21,687 bases of DNA from Betaproteobacteria bacterium (lineage in GTDB: Bacteria; Pseudomonadota; Gammaproteobacteria; Burkholderiales; SG8-39). This document shows positions 1-7,601 of the stretch, one piece after another. How positions within the stretch are numbered: position 1 is the first letter of the stretch; every line of letters starts with the position of its first letter. The position numbers and the translations under genes were made by a program. The stretch spans positions 1-21,687 of the forward strand of contig VGIE01000002.1 in the NCBI GenBank assembly GCA_016867955.1, given 5' to 3'. The notes beneath the pieces are model-generated. The model saw only the letters and a program-made list of their open reading frames with translations, had not been told where the DNA came from and did no database searches.

Positions 1-94
1 GTAAGGAATTTTTACCACCGATCTGGACAAAGGAACTATATTTGGCCGCATCAGGATGGCGACCACGATGGCGGACAACCCGAGGCAGGATTCA

Positions 95-886
95 ATGGAC
101 CCTCAGGCAGCAGCGAGTCTTTTCTCAGTAGCGGGGAAAGTGGTCCTGATCACCGGCGGATCGAGCGGCATCGGCCGGATGATGGCGGAGACGTTCGTGT
201 CAGCCGGTGCGCGTGTCTACATCACCGCCCGGGACCGAGTACGCCTCGACTCGGCCTGTGCCGAGCTTGGACGGTTGGGTGAGATTCACGCGCTGCCTGG
301 CGACCTCGCCACGCCCGAGGGCCTGGAGGCCGTTGTCGAGGGCTTCAAGGGTCGCGAGTCGCGCCTCCACGCTCTTGTGAACAACGCCGGGTTGACCTGG
401 GGGTCAGCGCTCGAGAAGTTCCCGGCGCGTGCCTTCGACTCAGTCATCGCCGTCAACCTGCGGGTGCCATTCGAGCTGGTCCAGAAGCTGCTGCCCGAGC
501 TGCAGGCTGCCGCGACTGCCGAAGACCCAGCCAGGGTCATCAACATCGGCTCGGTCTACGGGTTCTCCAGCCAGGTGATGAATGCCTATTCATACGCCGC
601 AAGCAAGGCGGGCATCCACCAGCTGACCCGCGTGCTGGCGGCCGAGCTCGCTCCCCGCGGCATTCTCGTCAACGCGATCGCGCCCGGTCTCTTTCCATCG
701 CGCATGACGGCGTTCGCGCTGAAGGACGAGGCGCGCCACGCCCGCCTGCTGGCCGGGATCCCGCTCGGTCGTGCCGGCGACACCGCTGATGCCGGCGGCT
801 TGGCCTTGTTCCTGTCGTCCAGGGCCAGCGCCTACATCACGGGTGCCGTAATCCCGCTTGATGGGGGCCTCCTGGCCCGCGCCTGA
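95..886 (+). CDS. SDR-family NAD(P)-dependent oxidoreductase
   Basis: This is a classical short-chain dehydrogenase, a cytoplasmic enzyme interconverting an alcohol and a ketone with NAD(P). From the ATG at 95 it is 263 residues, the usual length. The cofactor-binding TGGSSGIG is at about 20-27, NNAG at 96-99, and the catalytic set is Asn121, Ser153, Tyr167 and Lys171 (YAASK). The C-terminus has the usual ITGAVIPLDGG. I chose the ATG at 95 because AGGCAGGA lies just upstream and the protein then begins close to the Rossmann fold. In-frame ATGs at 56 and 68 would add 13 or 9 residues. Its substrate cannot be read from sequence; FabG-like, gluconate-dehydrogenase-like and catabolic alcohol dehydrogenases all share this pattern. 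It is the first gene visible, 160 bases ahead of the receptor gene, and its own upstream region is cut off by the window edge. Confidence 0.93.
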   Translation: MDPQAAASLFSVAGKVVLITGGSSGIGRMMAETFVSAGARVYITARDRVRLDSACAELGRLGEIHALPGDLATPEGLEAVVEGFKGRESRLHALVNNAGLTWGSALEKFPARAFDSVIAVNLRVPFELVQKLLPELQAAATAEDPARVINIGSVYGFSSQVMNAYSYAASKAGIHQLTRVLAAELAPRGILVNAIAPGLFPSRMTAFALKDEARHARLLAGIPLGRAGDTADAGGLALFLSSRASAYITGAVIPLDGGLLARA

Positions 887-964
887 TCGGGCCTGGGATC
901 TGACATGGCAGCGTCTGAACCGAAGGAGCGCTAACTCATACCGGCCATACGATCTCCTAACTAC

Positions 965-996
965 TGGTCGAATTTCTCATATCTTGGTTCTATACT
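965..996 (+). promoter_or_regulatory. Candidate sigma-70-like promoter ahead of the first TonB receptor
   Basis: The 160-base gap between the SDR and the receptor contains TATACT at 991-996, one mismatch from the -10 consensus. Seventeen bases upstream is TCGAAT (968-973), which matches only three of six -35 positions. The local sequence is AT-rich compared with its surroundings. The -10 lies about 50 bases before the receptor start. This is a weak call from pattern alone. Confidence 0.28.
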
Positions 997-1046
997 AGAA
1001 AACGCGCTCAGTCGAAGCGTTGGAACGAATAGGTGGGGGTACATCA

Positions 1047-3311
1047 ATGAACGCAGGTTCCGCTAGGACAAAAGTCGCCGCATTGTCGCTGACAGTGCTC
1101 GCTGCCACATCACTTCCCGCGCCATCTGCTGCCCAGCAGACCGACCAGGCCGGCGCAAGCAGTCCCGTCGTCGAGGAAATCATTGTGTCCGCGCGACGGC
1201 GCGGCGATGAGAACCTTCAGGACGTCTCCCTGGCAGTGTCGGTGCTTTCCGGCGAGATGCTGCGGGAGTCCGGTATCGTCGACTTCGCGGAGATTGCGGC
1301 ACGCACGCCGAGCTTCACCTTCCAGGAGCAGATCGGCAACCAGCAGGAGGTGATCGTACGCGGCATCGGCACCCTGCGCCTGACCGGTTCCGCGGCAGAG
1401 CCGTCTGTCGGCACCTTTATCGACGAGGTCTACATCGGCCGGCGCGGCGCGGCGACGCCGCCGATTTTCGACCTCGAGCGGGCCGAGGTCGTGCGCGGAC
1501 CCCAGGGCACGCTCTACGGCAAGAACGTCGTCGGCGGCGCAGTCAACCTCATCACGGCGCGGCCCTCCCAGGAGTTCAGCGGGCGCGCGTCGATCTCCTA
1601 CGGACAATACGACGCGCTTGGCGGGCAGGACATGTACGGTGCCGAGGCTTATGTGACCGGCGGGTTGTCGGATAAGGTCGCGGGTCGCTTGGCGGCACAA
1701 TACCGCCAGAACGACGGCTACTCGTACAACATCCTCCGCGACGAGGAACTCGACGACAGCGAGTCCTATGCCGTCCGCGGCTCGCTGCTTTTCGAGCCGA
1801 GCGACCAGCTGGAATTGCGCCTGACGGCTGATTTCAGCCACAACGAGGGCGGTGGACAGTCGCGCAAACCCGTGGATGATCCGACGATCCCGGGGTTCGG
1901 TGTTACCCTCACTGGCGGCCTGAGATCACCGGACCCCCGGGTCAGCGAGTCGCCCTGGAGTCAGTTCGAAGACCGGGACGTCTTCGGCTTGATCGCGCGC
2001 GCCGACTACAAGCTGCAGTCCGGTCCGACGCTCACTTACCTGGCTGCGTATCGTGATGGCGATTTCAGCGGCCGCTACTCGCTGGTTGGAATCACCTCGC
2101 CGCCGTCGCTCACCGATGCGGCGAACGGGCAGACGGAGAACTACGAGGGCATCACTCAGGATCTGCGGATTTCCTCGCAGGACGGGCCGATGCGCTGGGT
2201 CGGCGGCCTCTACTACCTGCGCGAGGAAACCAAGGTCATCGACAACAGCATCGCGACCAGCTTCCTCGCCGTAGGCGGGGACCCGGGCGGAATCGGTGAC
2301 ATTCTCGATGGCGAATTCATCTACGACCAGACCAACGTCACCACGAGCTATGCGGTGTATGGCGAAGTGAACTGGGATTTCACCGAGAACCTGACACTCA
2401 CCGCTGGTGGGCGTTACACCTGGGACGACAAGGATTACGATCACCGCACCGAGTGTCTCGACTACGGCCTGGAGCCGGATTTCATCATTTGCCTCGCGCC
2501 ACTGGAGGATGAGCTCTGGGACATCACCACGAGCGAGAACTGGAGTGAGTTCACGCCGAAGCTCGGGCTCGACTGGCGGGTCTCCGCCGATGCGCTGCTG
2601 TACGTCAGTGCCGCCAAGGGGTTCAAGGGCGGCGGCTGGCAGGGCAAGCCGGGCACCGAGGCGGCGGCGCTGGCCTCCTACGACCCGGAGACGGCCTGGA
2701 CCATCGAGGCTGGTGCCAAGACCGAGTGGGCGCAGCAGCGGGTGCGCCTCAATCTCGCGTTGTTCTACACCAAGTTCGACGACCTGCAGGTAGAGCAGCT
2801 GGATGATGAAGGACTCACGCTGATCATCGACAATGCCGCGGACGCGGAGATCCAAGGCCTCGAATTGGAGGCAGTGCTGGCACCCACTACCGCATTGCAG
2901 TTCTGGTTCAGCGGCTCGTATATCGATTCCGAATACAAGAACTTCGTCGACTCCAGTGGCGCCGACCGGTCGGGCAATACGCTGGCGCGGACGCCGGAAT
3001 TCATGCTCAACGTGGGCGCGTCGTATGAGACCCCGGTAGGCGATGCGCTGCTGCTTCGCGGACGGGTCGAGTACAGCTGGCAGGACGATATGTTCTGGGG
3101 AGTCGAGAACACGGTGTTCGAGGACAGCTACGGTCTGCTGGACGCGCGCATCAGCCTCGGATCCAACGATGGGCGCTGGCAGGCGGCACTCTACGGCAAG
3201 AACCTGACGGATGAACTCTACAGCGTCGACGTCATTCCCTTCCTCGGGGATGTCTTCACGCGCTATTCGCCGCCCCGCAGTTTTGGTCTGCAACTGACGA
3301 CGAACTTCTGA
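1047..3311 (+). CDS. TonB-dependent outer-membrane receptor (first of two)
   Basis: This outer-membrane beta-barrel with an N-terminal plug imports a ligand using TonB/ExbBD energy. The protein is 754 residues, typical of the family. An N-terminal signal peptide ends near residues 28-31 (APSAAQQ). A TonB-box-like EEIIVSA is at about 43-49, followed by a plug domain containing the usual VRGIGT, RGPQGTLYGKN and GGAVNLIT stretches. The barrel ends in a terminal Phe (TTNF), as expected for BAM recognition. I chose the ATG at 1047 because AGGTGGGGGT sits about 6 bases before it and it begins a good signal peptide; an in-frame TTG at 1020 would add 9 residues before the signal. There is no SusD-like partner. 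The sequence style (IIVSARRR, DVSLAVSVLSG) is common in receptors of sphingomonads and aquatic gammaproteobacteria that take up organic compounds, but the ligand here is unknown. Confidence 0.96.
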   Translation: MNAGSARTKVAALSLTVLAATSLPAPSAAQQTDQAGASSPVVEEIIVSARRRGDENLQDVSLAVSVLSGEMLRESGIVDFAEIAARTPSFTFQEQIGNQQEVIVRGIGTLRLTGSAAEPSVGTFIDEVYIGRRGAATPPIFDLERAEVVRGPQGTLYGKNVVGGAVNLITARPSQEFSGRASISYGQYDALGGQDMYGAEAYVTGGLSDKVAGRLAAQYRQNDGYSYNILRDEELDDSESYAVRGSLLFEPSDQLELRLTADFSHNEGGGQSRKPVDDPTIPGFGVTLTGGLRSPDPRVSESPWSQFEDRDVFGLIARADYKLQSGPTLTYLAAYRDGDFSGRYSLVGITSPPSLTDAANGQTENYEGITQDLRISSQDGPMRWVGGLYYLREETKVIDNSIATSFLAVGGDPGGIGDILDGEFIYDQTNVTTSYAVYGEVNWDFTENLTLTAGGRYTWDDKDYDHRTECLDYGLEPDFIICLAPLEDELWDITTSENWSEFTPKLGLDWRVSADALLYVSAAKGFKGGGWQGKPGTEAAALASYDPETAWTIEAGAKTEWAQQRVRLNLALFYTKFDDLQVEQLDDEGLTLIIDNAADAEIQGLELEAVLAPTTALQFWFSGSYIDSEYKNFVDSSGADRSGNTLARTPEFMLNVGASYETPVGDALLLRGRVEYSWQDDMFWGVENTVFEDSYGLLDARISLGSNDGRWQAALYGKNLTDELYSVDVIPFLGDVFTRYSPPRSFGLQLTTNF

Positions 3312-3389
3312 TACGGGCGGCATTGGCTGCGTTGGCGGCCGGGCACCTGCGTGGTGCCACGGCCTAGCGCGTTTCAACGACTTTGCGGC

Positions 3390-4817
3390 ATGCGGATGAG
3401 GGAACTAGACCAGTACGACGCCATCGGACTCGCGGCGCTGCTGAAGTCCCGTGAGCTGGGTGCGACAGAATTGCTGCAGGCGTTCATTGATCGCGTCGAG
3501 GCCCGCAATCCCAGGCTGAACGCCGTAGTGCGGCCGATGTACGAGGAGGCGAGGCGCGATCTCGCAGCCAGCCTCCCCGAAGGACCCTTCACTGGCGTGC
3601 CGTTCCTGCTGAAGGATCTGCGCGCCCAGTACGCGGGCGTCCCGACGACGGCAGGCAGCAGATTCTGGCGGAACAAAGTCGCCGAACACGACAGCGCGCT
3701 CGTCAGCCGCCACCGGCGGGCCGGACTGGTGATCTTCGGCAAGACCAACACGTCCGAATTCGGCTGCTGCCCAAGCACGGAAGGAACGATGTTCGGCGCG
3801 ACGCGCAATCCCTGGAATCCGACGCTCAGCGCCGGCGGCTCCAGCGGTGGCTCGGCGGCGGCGGTCGCGGCCGGCCTCACACCATTCGCCCACGGATCGG
3901 ACGGTGGCGGGTCGATCCGCATTCCGGCGTCCTGCTGTGGCGTGTTCGGATTCAAGCCGACACGAGCCGTCAATCCATCCGGGCCAGACTTTGGTGAGGC
4001 CTGGAACGGGCTCAGCGTGGAGCACGCCCTGACGCGCAGCGTGCGCGACAGCGCGGCGCTGCTGGACGCGACGCGGGGCGCCGCGCCCGGTGACCCCTAC
4101 TGCGGCCCGACCTTTGCGCGCAGCATGCTCGACGAGGCATCACGTAGCCCCGGAAAGCTGAAAGTCGCCTTGCAGCGGCACGCGCTCTCGGGTGCGCCGG
4201 TCCACAAGGACTGCATCAAGGCGGCTGACGAATGCGCCCGGTTGCTGGAGGATCTCGGGCATCACGTCGAGGAAGCGGCGCCGGTCTATGATCTGGCCCG
4301 GATCACCAGCGCTTTTACGCTATTGATTGCCGCCAATGTTCAGGCTGCCATCGACGAGTACTCGGAGGCAACGGGGATGACTCCCGGCCCCGAACACATC
4401 GACAACGTGATCGGTATCCTGGCCCGCATCGGGCACGACAAGACAGCGGCCGATATGGCACGGGCTATTATCTCCATGCATCTGGTCAGCCGTCAGGTGG
4501 CGCCGTTCTTCGCGAAGTACGACGTACTGCTGACACCTGTCGTGGCAACGCCGCCGCCACCCCTCGGAACGCTTGATACGGCCACGGATGACATCAAGGC
4601 CTACCTCGAGGCCGTATTCCGCTTCATACCGTTCACCGCGCTGGCCAACATCGCCGGCATCCCGGCGATGTCAGTGCCGCTGCACTGGCGCGCGGACGGC
4701 CTGCCGATCGGCGTGCATTTCACCGCCGGCTTCGGCCGCGACGGCATGCTCTTCAGCCTGGCTGCCCAGCTGGAGGCGGCTCGGCCGTGGTCAATGCGCC
4801 GTCCTGCCCTGGGCTGA
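3390..4817 (+). CDS. Amidase-signature family hydrolase
   Basis: This enzyme hydrolyses an amide (sometimes an ester) bond through the Ser-cisSer-Lys triad of the amidase-signature family. With the start at 3390 it is 475 residues, the usual length. The triad is visible: Lys75 in FLLKDL, cis-Ser151 in GGSSGGS, and nucleophile Ser175 in DGGGSIRIPA. The glycine-rich signature runs from about 147 to 190. The N-terminus (MRELDQYDAIGLAALL) is typical of the family. The start is ambiguous between ATG 3390 and ATG 3396, and a GTG at 3351 would add 13 atypical residues. The family includes aryl-acylamidases, 6-aminohexanoate-dimer hydrolases, fatty-acid amide hydrolases and GatA; free-standing placement beside oxygenases and uptake genes favours a catabolic amidase over GatA. 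It lies 78 bases after the receptor and probably shares its transcript. Confidence 0.93.
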   Translation: MRMRELDQYDAIGLAALLKSRELGATELLQAFIDRVEARNPRLNAVVRPMYEEARRDLAASLPEGPFTGVPFLLKDLRAQYAGVPTTAGSRFWRNKVAEHDSALVSRHRRAGLVIFGKTNTSEFGCCPSTEGTMFGATRNPWNPTLSAGGSSGGSAAAVAAGLTPFAHGSDGGGSIRIPASCCGVFGFKPTRAVNPSGPDFGEAWNGLSVEHALTRSVRDSAALLDATRGAAPGDPYCGPTFARSMLDEASRSPGKLKVALQRHALSGAPVHKDCIKAADECARLLEDLGHHVEEAAPVYDLARITSAFTLLIAANVQAAIDEYSEATGMTPGPEHIDNVIGILARIGHDKTAADMARAIISMHLVSRQVAPFFAKYDVLLTPVVATPPPPLGTLDTATDDIKAYLEAVFRFIPFTALANIAGIPAMSVPLHWRADGLPIGVHFTAGFGRDGMLFSLAAQLEAARPWSMRRPALG

Positions 4818-4867
4818 TAGCCCGCCGCCGAATCGCCCTTGATCTGCTGAAAGTTCCGGAGTCCAGC

Positions 4868-5884
4868 GTGAGATTCAGCATTGCCCCAGCCCTGCAGAAG
4901 ATCGTCAATGGCCGCCGCGCCCTCGATATCGCAGGATTCCTGGCCGAGTCCCTCACTGCAGAGCGCTGTGGCTGGTTCGCTGCCTACACCGGCGAAAAGC
5001 ACACAGGCGATACGTCCTACACGACGAACCCCATCCTTACCTGCGCGCTCGGCCTCGCGAAGACCGAGCGCCTGACCTTCGCCACGGGAGTCAGCGTCCT
5101 GCCGGTCCACCATCCCGTTGCGCTGGCCGAGGACGCCTGCCTGCTGGACGGGATGTTCCCCGGCCGCTTCCGTCTCACGACGGGAGCCGGGTACTTCAGC
5201 GGCGACTACGAGCCATTCGGGGTCTCCCTCGACGAGCGGCAGCTGCGCATGGACGTCGGCATGGATGTGATTGCCGCGCACCGCGCCGGGAAGCCCATGG
5301 ATGTTCCCCACCCCTGGGCCGGCAAGGTCCCGCCGCGGGACCCGGCCCTCGGCAAGGACAGGCTCGAGGTCTTCATCGGCGCCTGGAGCCCGGCCGGTGT
5401 GCGCCGCGCAGCCCGTGATGCGGACGGCTGGGTGACCGACCCGATCCGCAGCGGTCGCTGGATTCAACGGCTGACGGATGTCTACAGGGAGGAATGCGCA
5501 AAGCTCGGCAAGGCGCCGCGCATAGTCCTTTTCCGGGAGGCCTGGATCGACAAGTCCGACGCGGCAGCGCGCGAAACCTACGGCCCGCACGTACTCGGTT
5601 ACTCTCGCGTCTACTTCGTCCGCGGCAACGCGTTCAATGAGCGCTATGACCCCTGGCTCAAGAACGTGAAGAGTCCGGAACAGCTCACACTCGACAACGT
5701 TCTCGAGGACCGCGTGCTTTGCGGCTCTGCGCAAACCTGGGTCGATCAGATCGGGAGATGGAAAGAAGCACTCCAGCCCGAGGAGATGCTGATCCGGATG
5801 CGTCACTACCAGGGCCCCGAGCTCGCGCGGACCCTCGAGGCAATCGAGCGAGTCACCGCCGACGTGATTCCCCAGCTGCGATGA
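4868..5884 (+). CDS. Luciferase-like (LLM class) flavin-dependent oxidoreductase
   Basis: The protein belongs to the bacterial luciferase-like TIM-barrel superfamily, whose members use reduced FMN or F420, often as monooxygenases. From the GTG at 4868 it is 338 residues. Family features are the N-terminal segment on handling time-like beta strands (AERCGWFAAYTGEKH), TFATGVSVLPVHHPVALAED at about 75-94, the FPGRFRLTTGAGY motif and a C-terminal helical segment. I chose GTG 4868 because GGAG lies about 6 bases upstream; the longer reading (from 4787) would overlap the amidase and add 27 unlike residues. In a proteobacterium FMN is likelier than F420. A monooxygenase of this type needs a flavin reductase, and none is visible here, so it may borrow a general one. 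The stop overlaps the next start by 4 bases, which implies translational coupling. Confidence 0.88.
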   Translation: MRFSIAPALQKIVNGRRALDIAGFLAESLTAERCGWFAAYTGEKHTGDTSYTTNPILTCALGLAKTERLTFATGVSVLPVHHPVALAEDACLLDGMFPGRFRLTTGAGYFSGDYEPFGVSLDERQLRMDVGMDVIAAHRAGKPMDVPHPWAGKVPPRDPALGKDRLEVFIGAWSPAGVRRAARDADGWVTDPIRSGRWIQRLTDVYREECAKLGKAPRIVLFREAWIDKSDAAARETYGPHVLGYSRVYFVRGNAFNERYDPWLKNVKSPEQLTLDNVLEDRVLCGSAQTWVDQIGRWKEALQPEEMLIRMRHYQGPELARTLEAIERVTADVIPQLR

Positions 5885-6813
5885 ATCCGAAGCTGCAAAC
5901 ATTCAACGTCCCGGTCAGCCGCCGCGCCGATGGCGAGCCCTGGCAGCTGCGCTTCGTGTCGATCGAAGGCTCTGCGCCCGGGCCGGCTACGGCCTTCGTC
6001 GCCGGTATCTTTGGCGACAAGCCGCTCGCCACGATGGCGTTGTGGGGGCTGGCGCGCAGGCTCGCCCAGGAACCCGGCCTGCGTGGCAAGGTCCTGCTGT
6101 GTCCCGCAGCCAATCCCTTCGCGCTCGAGGCAGGGACCCGGGTCAGCCCGGATCACCTGTTCCTGAACCGGGTCTTCCCCGGGGCGGCTTCTGGCTTCCT
6201 CACCCACCAGATCGCGCATGCGCTGCTGGGGAAGCTGCGCGATTTTACCGATTGCGTGGTCGACCTTCATTCAGGCACACCGGACATGGCGCTGTGGTAT
6301 TCCTACGATTACGGCGACGAGGAACTCTCGGCGTCCTTCGGCTACACGCCGATCGTGACCGGGATGGCACAGCCGGGCCAGCTCTCGAAGGCGTTCGTCG
6401 ATGGCGGCGGCCGGTCAGTGCTCGTCGAGTTCGGGGGCGGCGCGCTCGGTGACGTGGCCGTCGGTGTTGAGGGTTGCCTGAATGTACTGCGCTACCGTGA
6501 GCAGATCGGCGGACGCGCGACCGGTCCGAAGACCCTGCCCGTCGTCGACTCCGATGTGTCGATCTACATGCCATCGAACACGGGTGTCCTTTCCTCTGTC
6601 CATGCGACGACCGCGGTCGGCCAGCCGGTGCCGAAAGGACCCGTTGCATATCTCGACTGCCCCGCTACGGGCGACCGCCTCGAGGAGTTCTCCGCGAAGC
6701 GGGAAGGGGCGCTTCTGATGCTGGCGCGGGTTTCCCCGGCCATGGTGACCGCTGGACAGTTCGGCGCTGCGATCGGCTACCCGTGCCGCGAGGTCCGGGT
6801 ACCAGCCGCCTGA
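5881..6813 (+). CDS. M14/aspartoacylase-like (succinylglutamate desuccinylase family) protein with altered zinc site
   Basis: The 310-residue protein has the fold signatures of the AstE/AspA branch of M14 zinc hydrolases, which remove acyl groups from amino-acid-like amides. Visible are LFLNRVFPG (93-101, normally N-L-N-R-x-F-P-G), VDLHSG with His130, and LVEFGGG with Glu183, the expected catalytic glutamate. However, the first metal motif, normally GxHGDE, reads AGIFGDKP: Phe44 stands for the zinc His and Lys47 for the zinc Glu. Two of three zinc ligands are therefore absent, so the protein may bind metal differently or lack classical hydrolase activity. The ATG at 5881 overlaps the flavin oxidoreductase stop (ATGA). 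An in-frame ATG at 5719 exists but lies inside the upstream gene. The gene is otherwise intact, with coding character like its neighbours, so it looks selected rather than decaying. Confidence 0.82.
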   Translation: MNPKLQTFNVPVSRRADGEPWQLRFVSIEGSAPGPATAFVAGIFGDKPLATMALWGLARRLAQEPGLRGKVLLCPAANPFALEAGTRVSPDHLFLNRVFPGAASGFLTHQIAHALLGKLRDFTDCVVDLHSGTPDMALWYSYDYGDEELSASFGYTPIVTGMAQPGQLSKAFVDGGGRSVLVEFGGGALGDVAVGVEGCLNVLRYREQIGGRATGPKTLPVVDSDVSIYMPSNTGVLSSVHATTAVGQPVPKGPVAYLDCPATGDRLEEFSAKREGALLMLARVSPAMVTAGQFGAAIGYPCREVRVPAA

Positions 6814-6854
6814 CTCGAACTTGCAGCCGCGCCCGGCGCGGCCAGGAATGACGG

Positions 6855-7562
6855 ATGCTCCCGCTGCTGTATGTGGTCAGGATGGATGTCGAGCCCGCCT
6901 ACCTCGACGAGTTCGTCAAGTGGTACGACACGCGCCATGGACCCGACCTCATCGGCACCGGTTTCTACAGTTGCAACGCCTATCACGCACGCGCGGGAGG
7001 ACCCTTCATCTGCAACGTTTACGAGATCCCCGATCTCGGAATTTTTTCGTCGAAGGCTTACGTAGATGTCCGCACGCGTGACCGGCAATTGACGGAGGAA
7101 GTCCTCCACAAGATCAGCAATCATTCGAACACGATCTATCACCAGGAAACCGTGGTCGGGCTGCCCGATGCAGCGTTCCGGCCGGACAGCCGGCCGAGTC
7201 GTGCCGGGGCAGTCTGTGCACCCGTCGTGGCAACGCTACGGCTGGATATCGAGCCCGCGGCGCTCCCGGACTTCCGCGCCTGGTTTCTCGCGGCGCAGGC
7301 GTCTGATGCCAACGCCCGACCGGGCTTCCTGCGCTCAAGGCTGGCGCGACAGGACGGGAAGCACCCGCTGTTCCCGTCCAAACAGGCCGAATGGCTGGTG
7401 CTGACGGAGTGGGCTTCCCTGGACGATGCCTTGGCCGCGGGTTCAGCCGAGGAGGTGTTCGCCAGATATAGTCGCCAGGCAGGGAAGTCCTTGTCCCGCC
7501 TCGAGTACAACGTTGCGGCGCTGAGCGCCACATTGCTCAACGCCAACGCCTGGACCACCTAG
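6855..7562 (+). CDS. Tandem dimeric alpha/beta-barrel (EthD-like) protein
   Basis: The 235-residue protein appears to consist of two related ferredoxin-like alpha/beta domains. The first half opens with YVVRMDVEPAYLDEFVKWYD and the second (from about residue 122) with ATLRLDIEPAALPDFRAWF, a clear internal repeat. The first half also has WYDTRHGPDLI, which resembles the W-x-x-x-H-x-P-D pattern of EthD and other dimeric alpha/beta-barrel proteins; the second half has lost the histidine. Members of this superfamily act as small monooxygenases, dehydratases, cyclases or accessory proteins in oxidative degradation. The exact role here is unknown. A start at ATG 6855 is supported by AGGA about 8 bases upstream. 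The gene sits 41 bases after the M14-like gene and 39 before the aldehyde dehydrogenase, so it is inside the same operon. Confidence 0.78.
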   Translation: MLPLLYVVRMDVEPAYLDEFVKWYDTRHGPDLIGTGFYSCNAYHARAGGPFICNVYEIPDLGIFSSKAYVDVRTRDRQLTEEVLHKISNHSNTIYHQETVVGLPDAAFRPDSRPSRAGAVCAPVVATLRLDIEPAALPDFRAWFLAAQASDANARPGFLRSRLARQDGKHPLFPSKQAEWLVLTEWASLDDALAAGSAEEVFARYSRQAGKSLSRLEYNVAALSATLLNANAWTT

Positions 7563-7601
7563 GCGACGGGCGATCGCGCAGCACGGCCCCGGAGGAAGAG
7601 T

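Noticed and set aside
9..42. Possible promoter ahead of the SDR gene (TATATT at 37-42)
   Set aside because: No acceptable -35 sits at the right distance, and the upstream context is cut off by the window edge.
1926..3377. Long - strand open frame of 483 codons opposite the first receptor, and similar ones opposite the PQQ dehydrogenase (11901-13652), second receptor (15206-16687) and hyuA (18124-19950)
   Set aside because: These are antisense shadows common in GC-rich coding DNA. Their translations show no family motifs, while the + strand frames have complete catalytic motifs.
4787..4867. Extended start for the luciferase-like oxidoreductase
   Set aside because: It overlaps the amidase gene end and has no family resemblance; GTG 4868 has a GGAG ribosome site.
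5719..5880. Extended start for the M14-like protein
   Set aside because: The extra 54 residues overlap the flavin oxidoreductase in another frame and look like arginine-rich shadow sequence; the ATGA overlap start at 5881 fits better.
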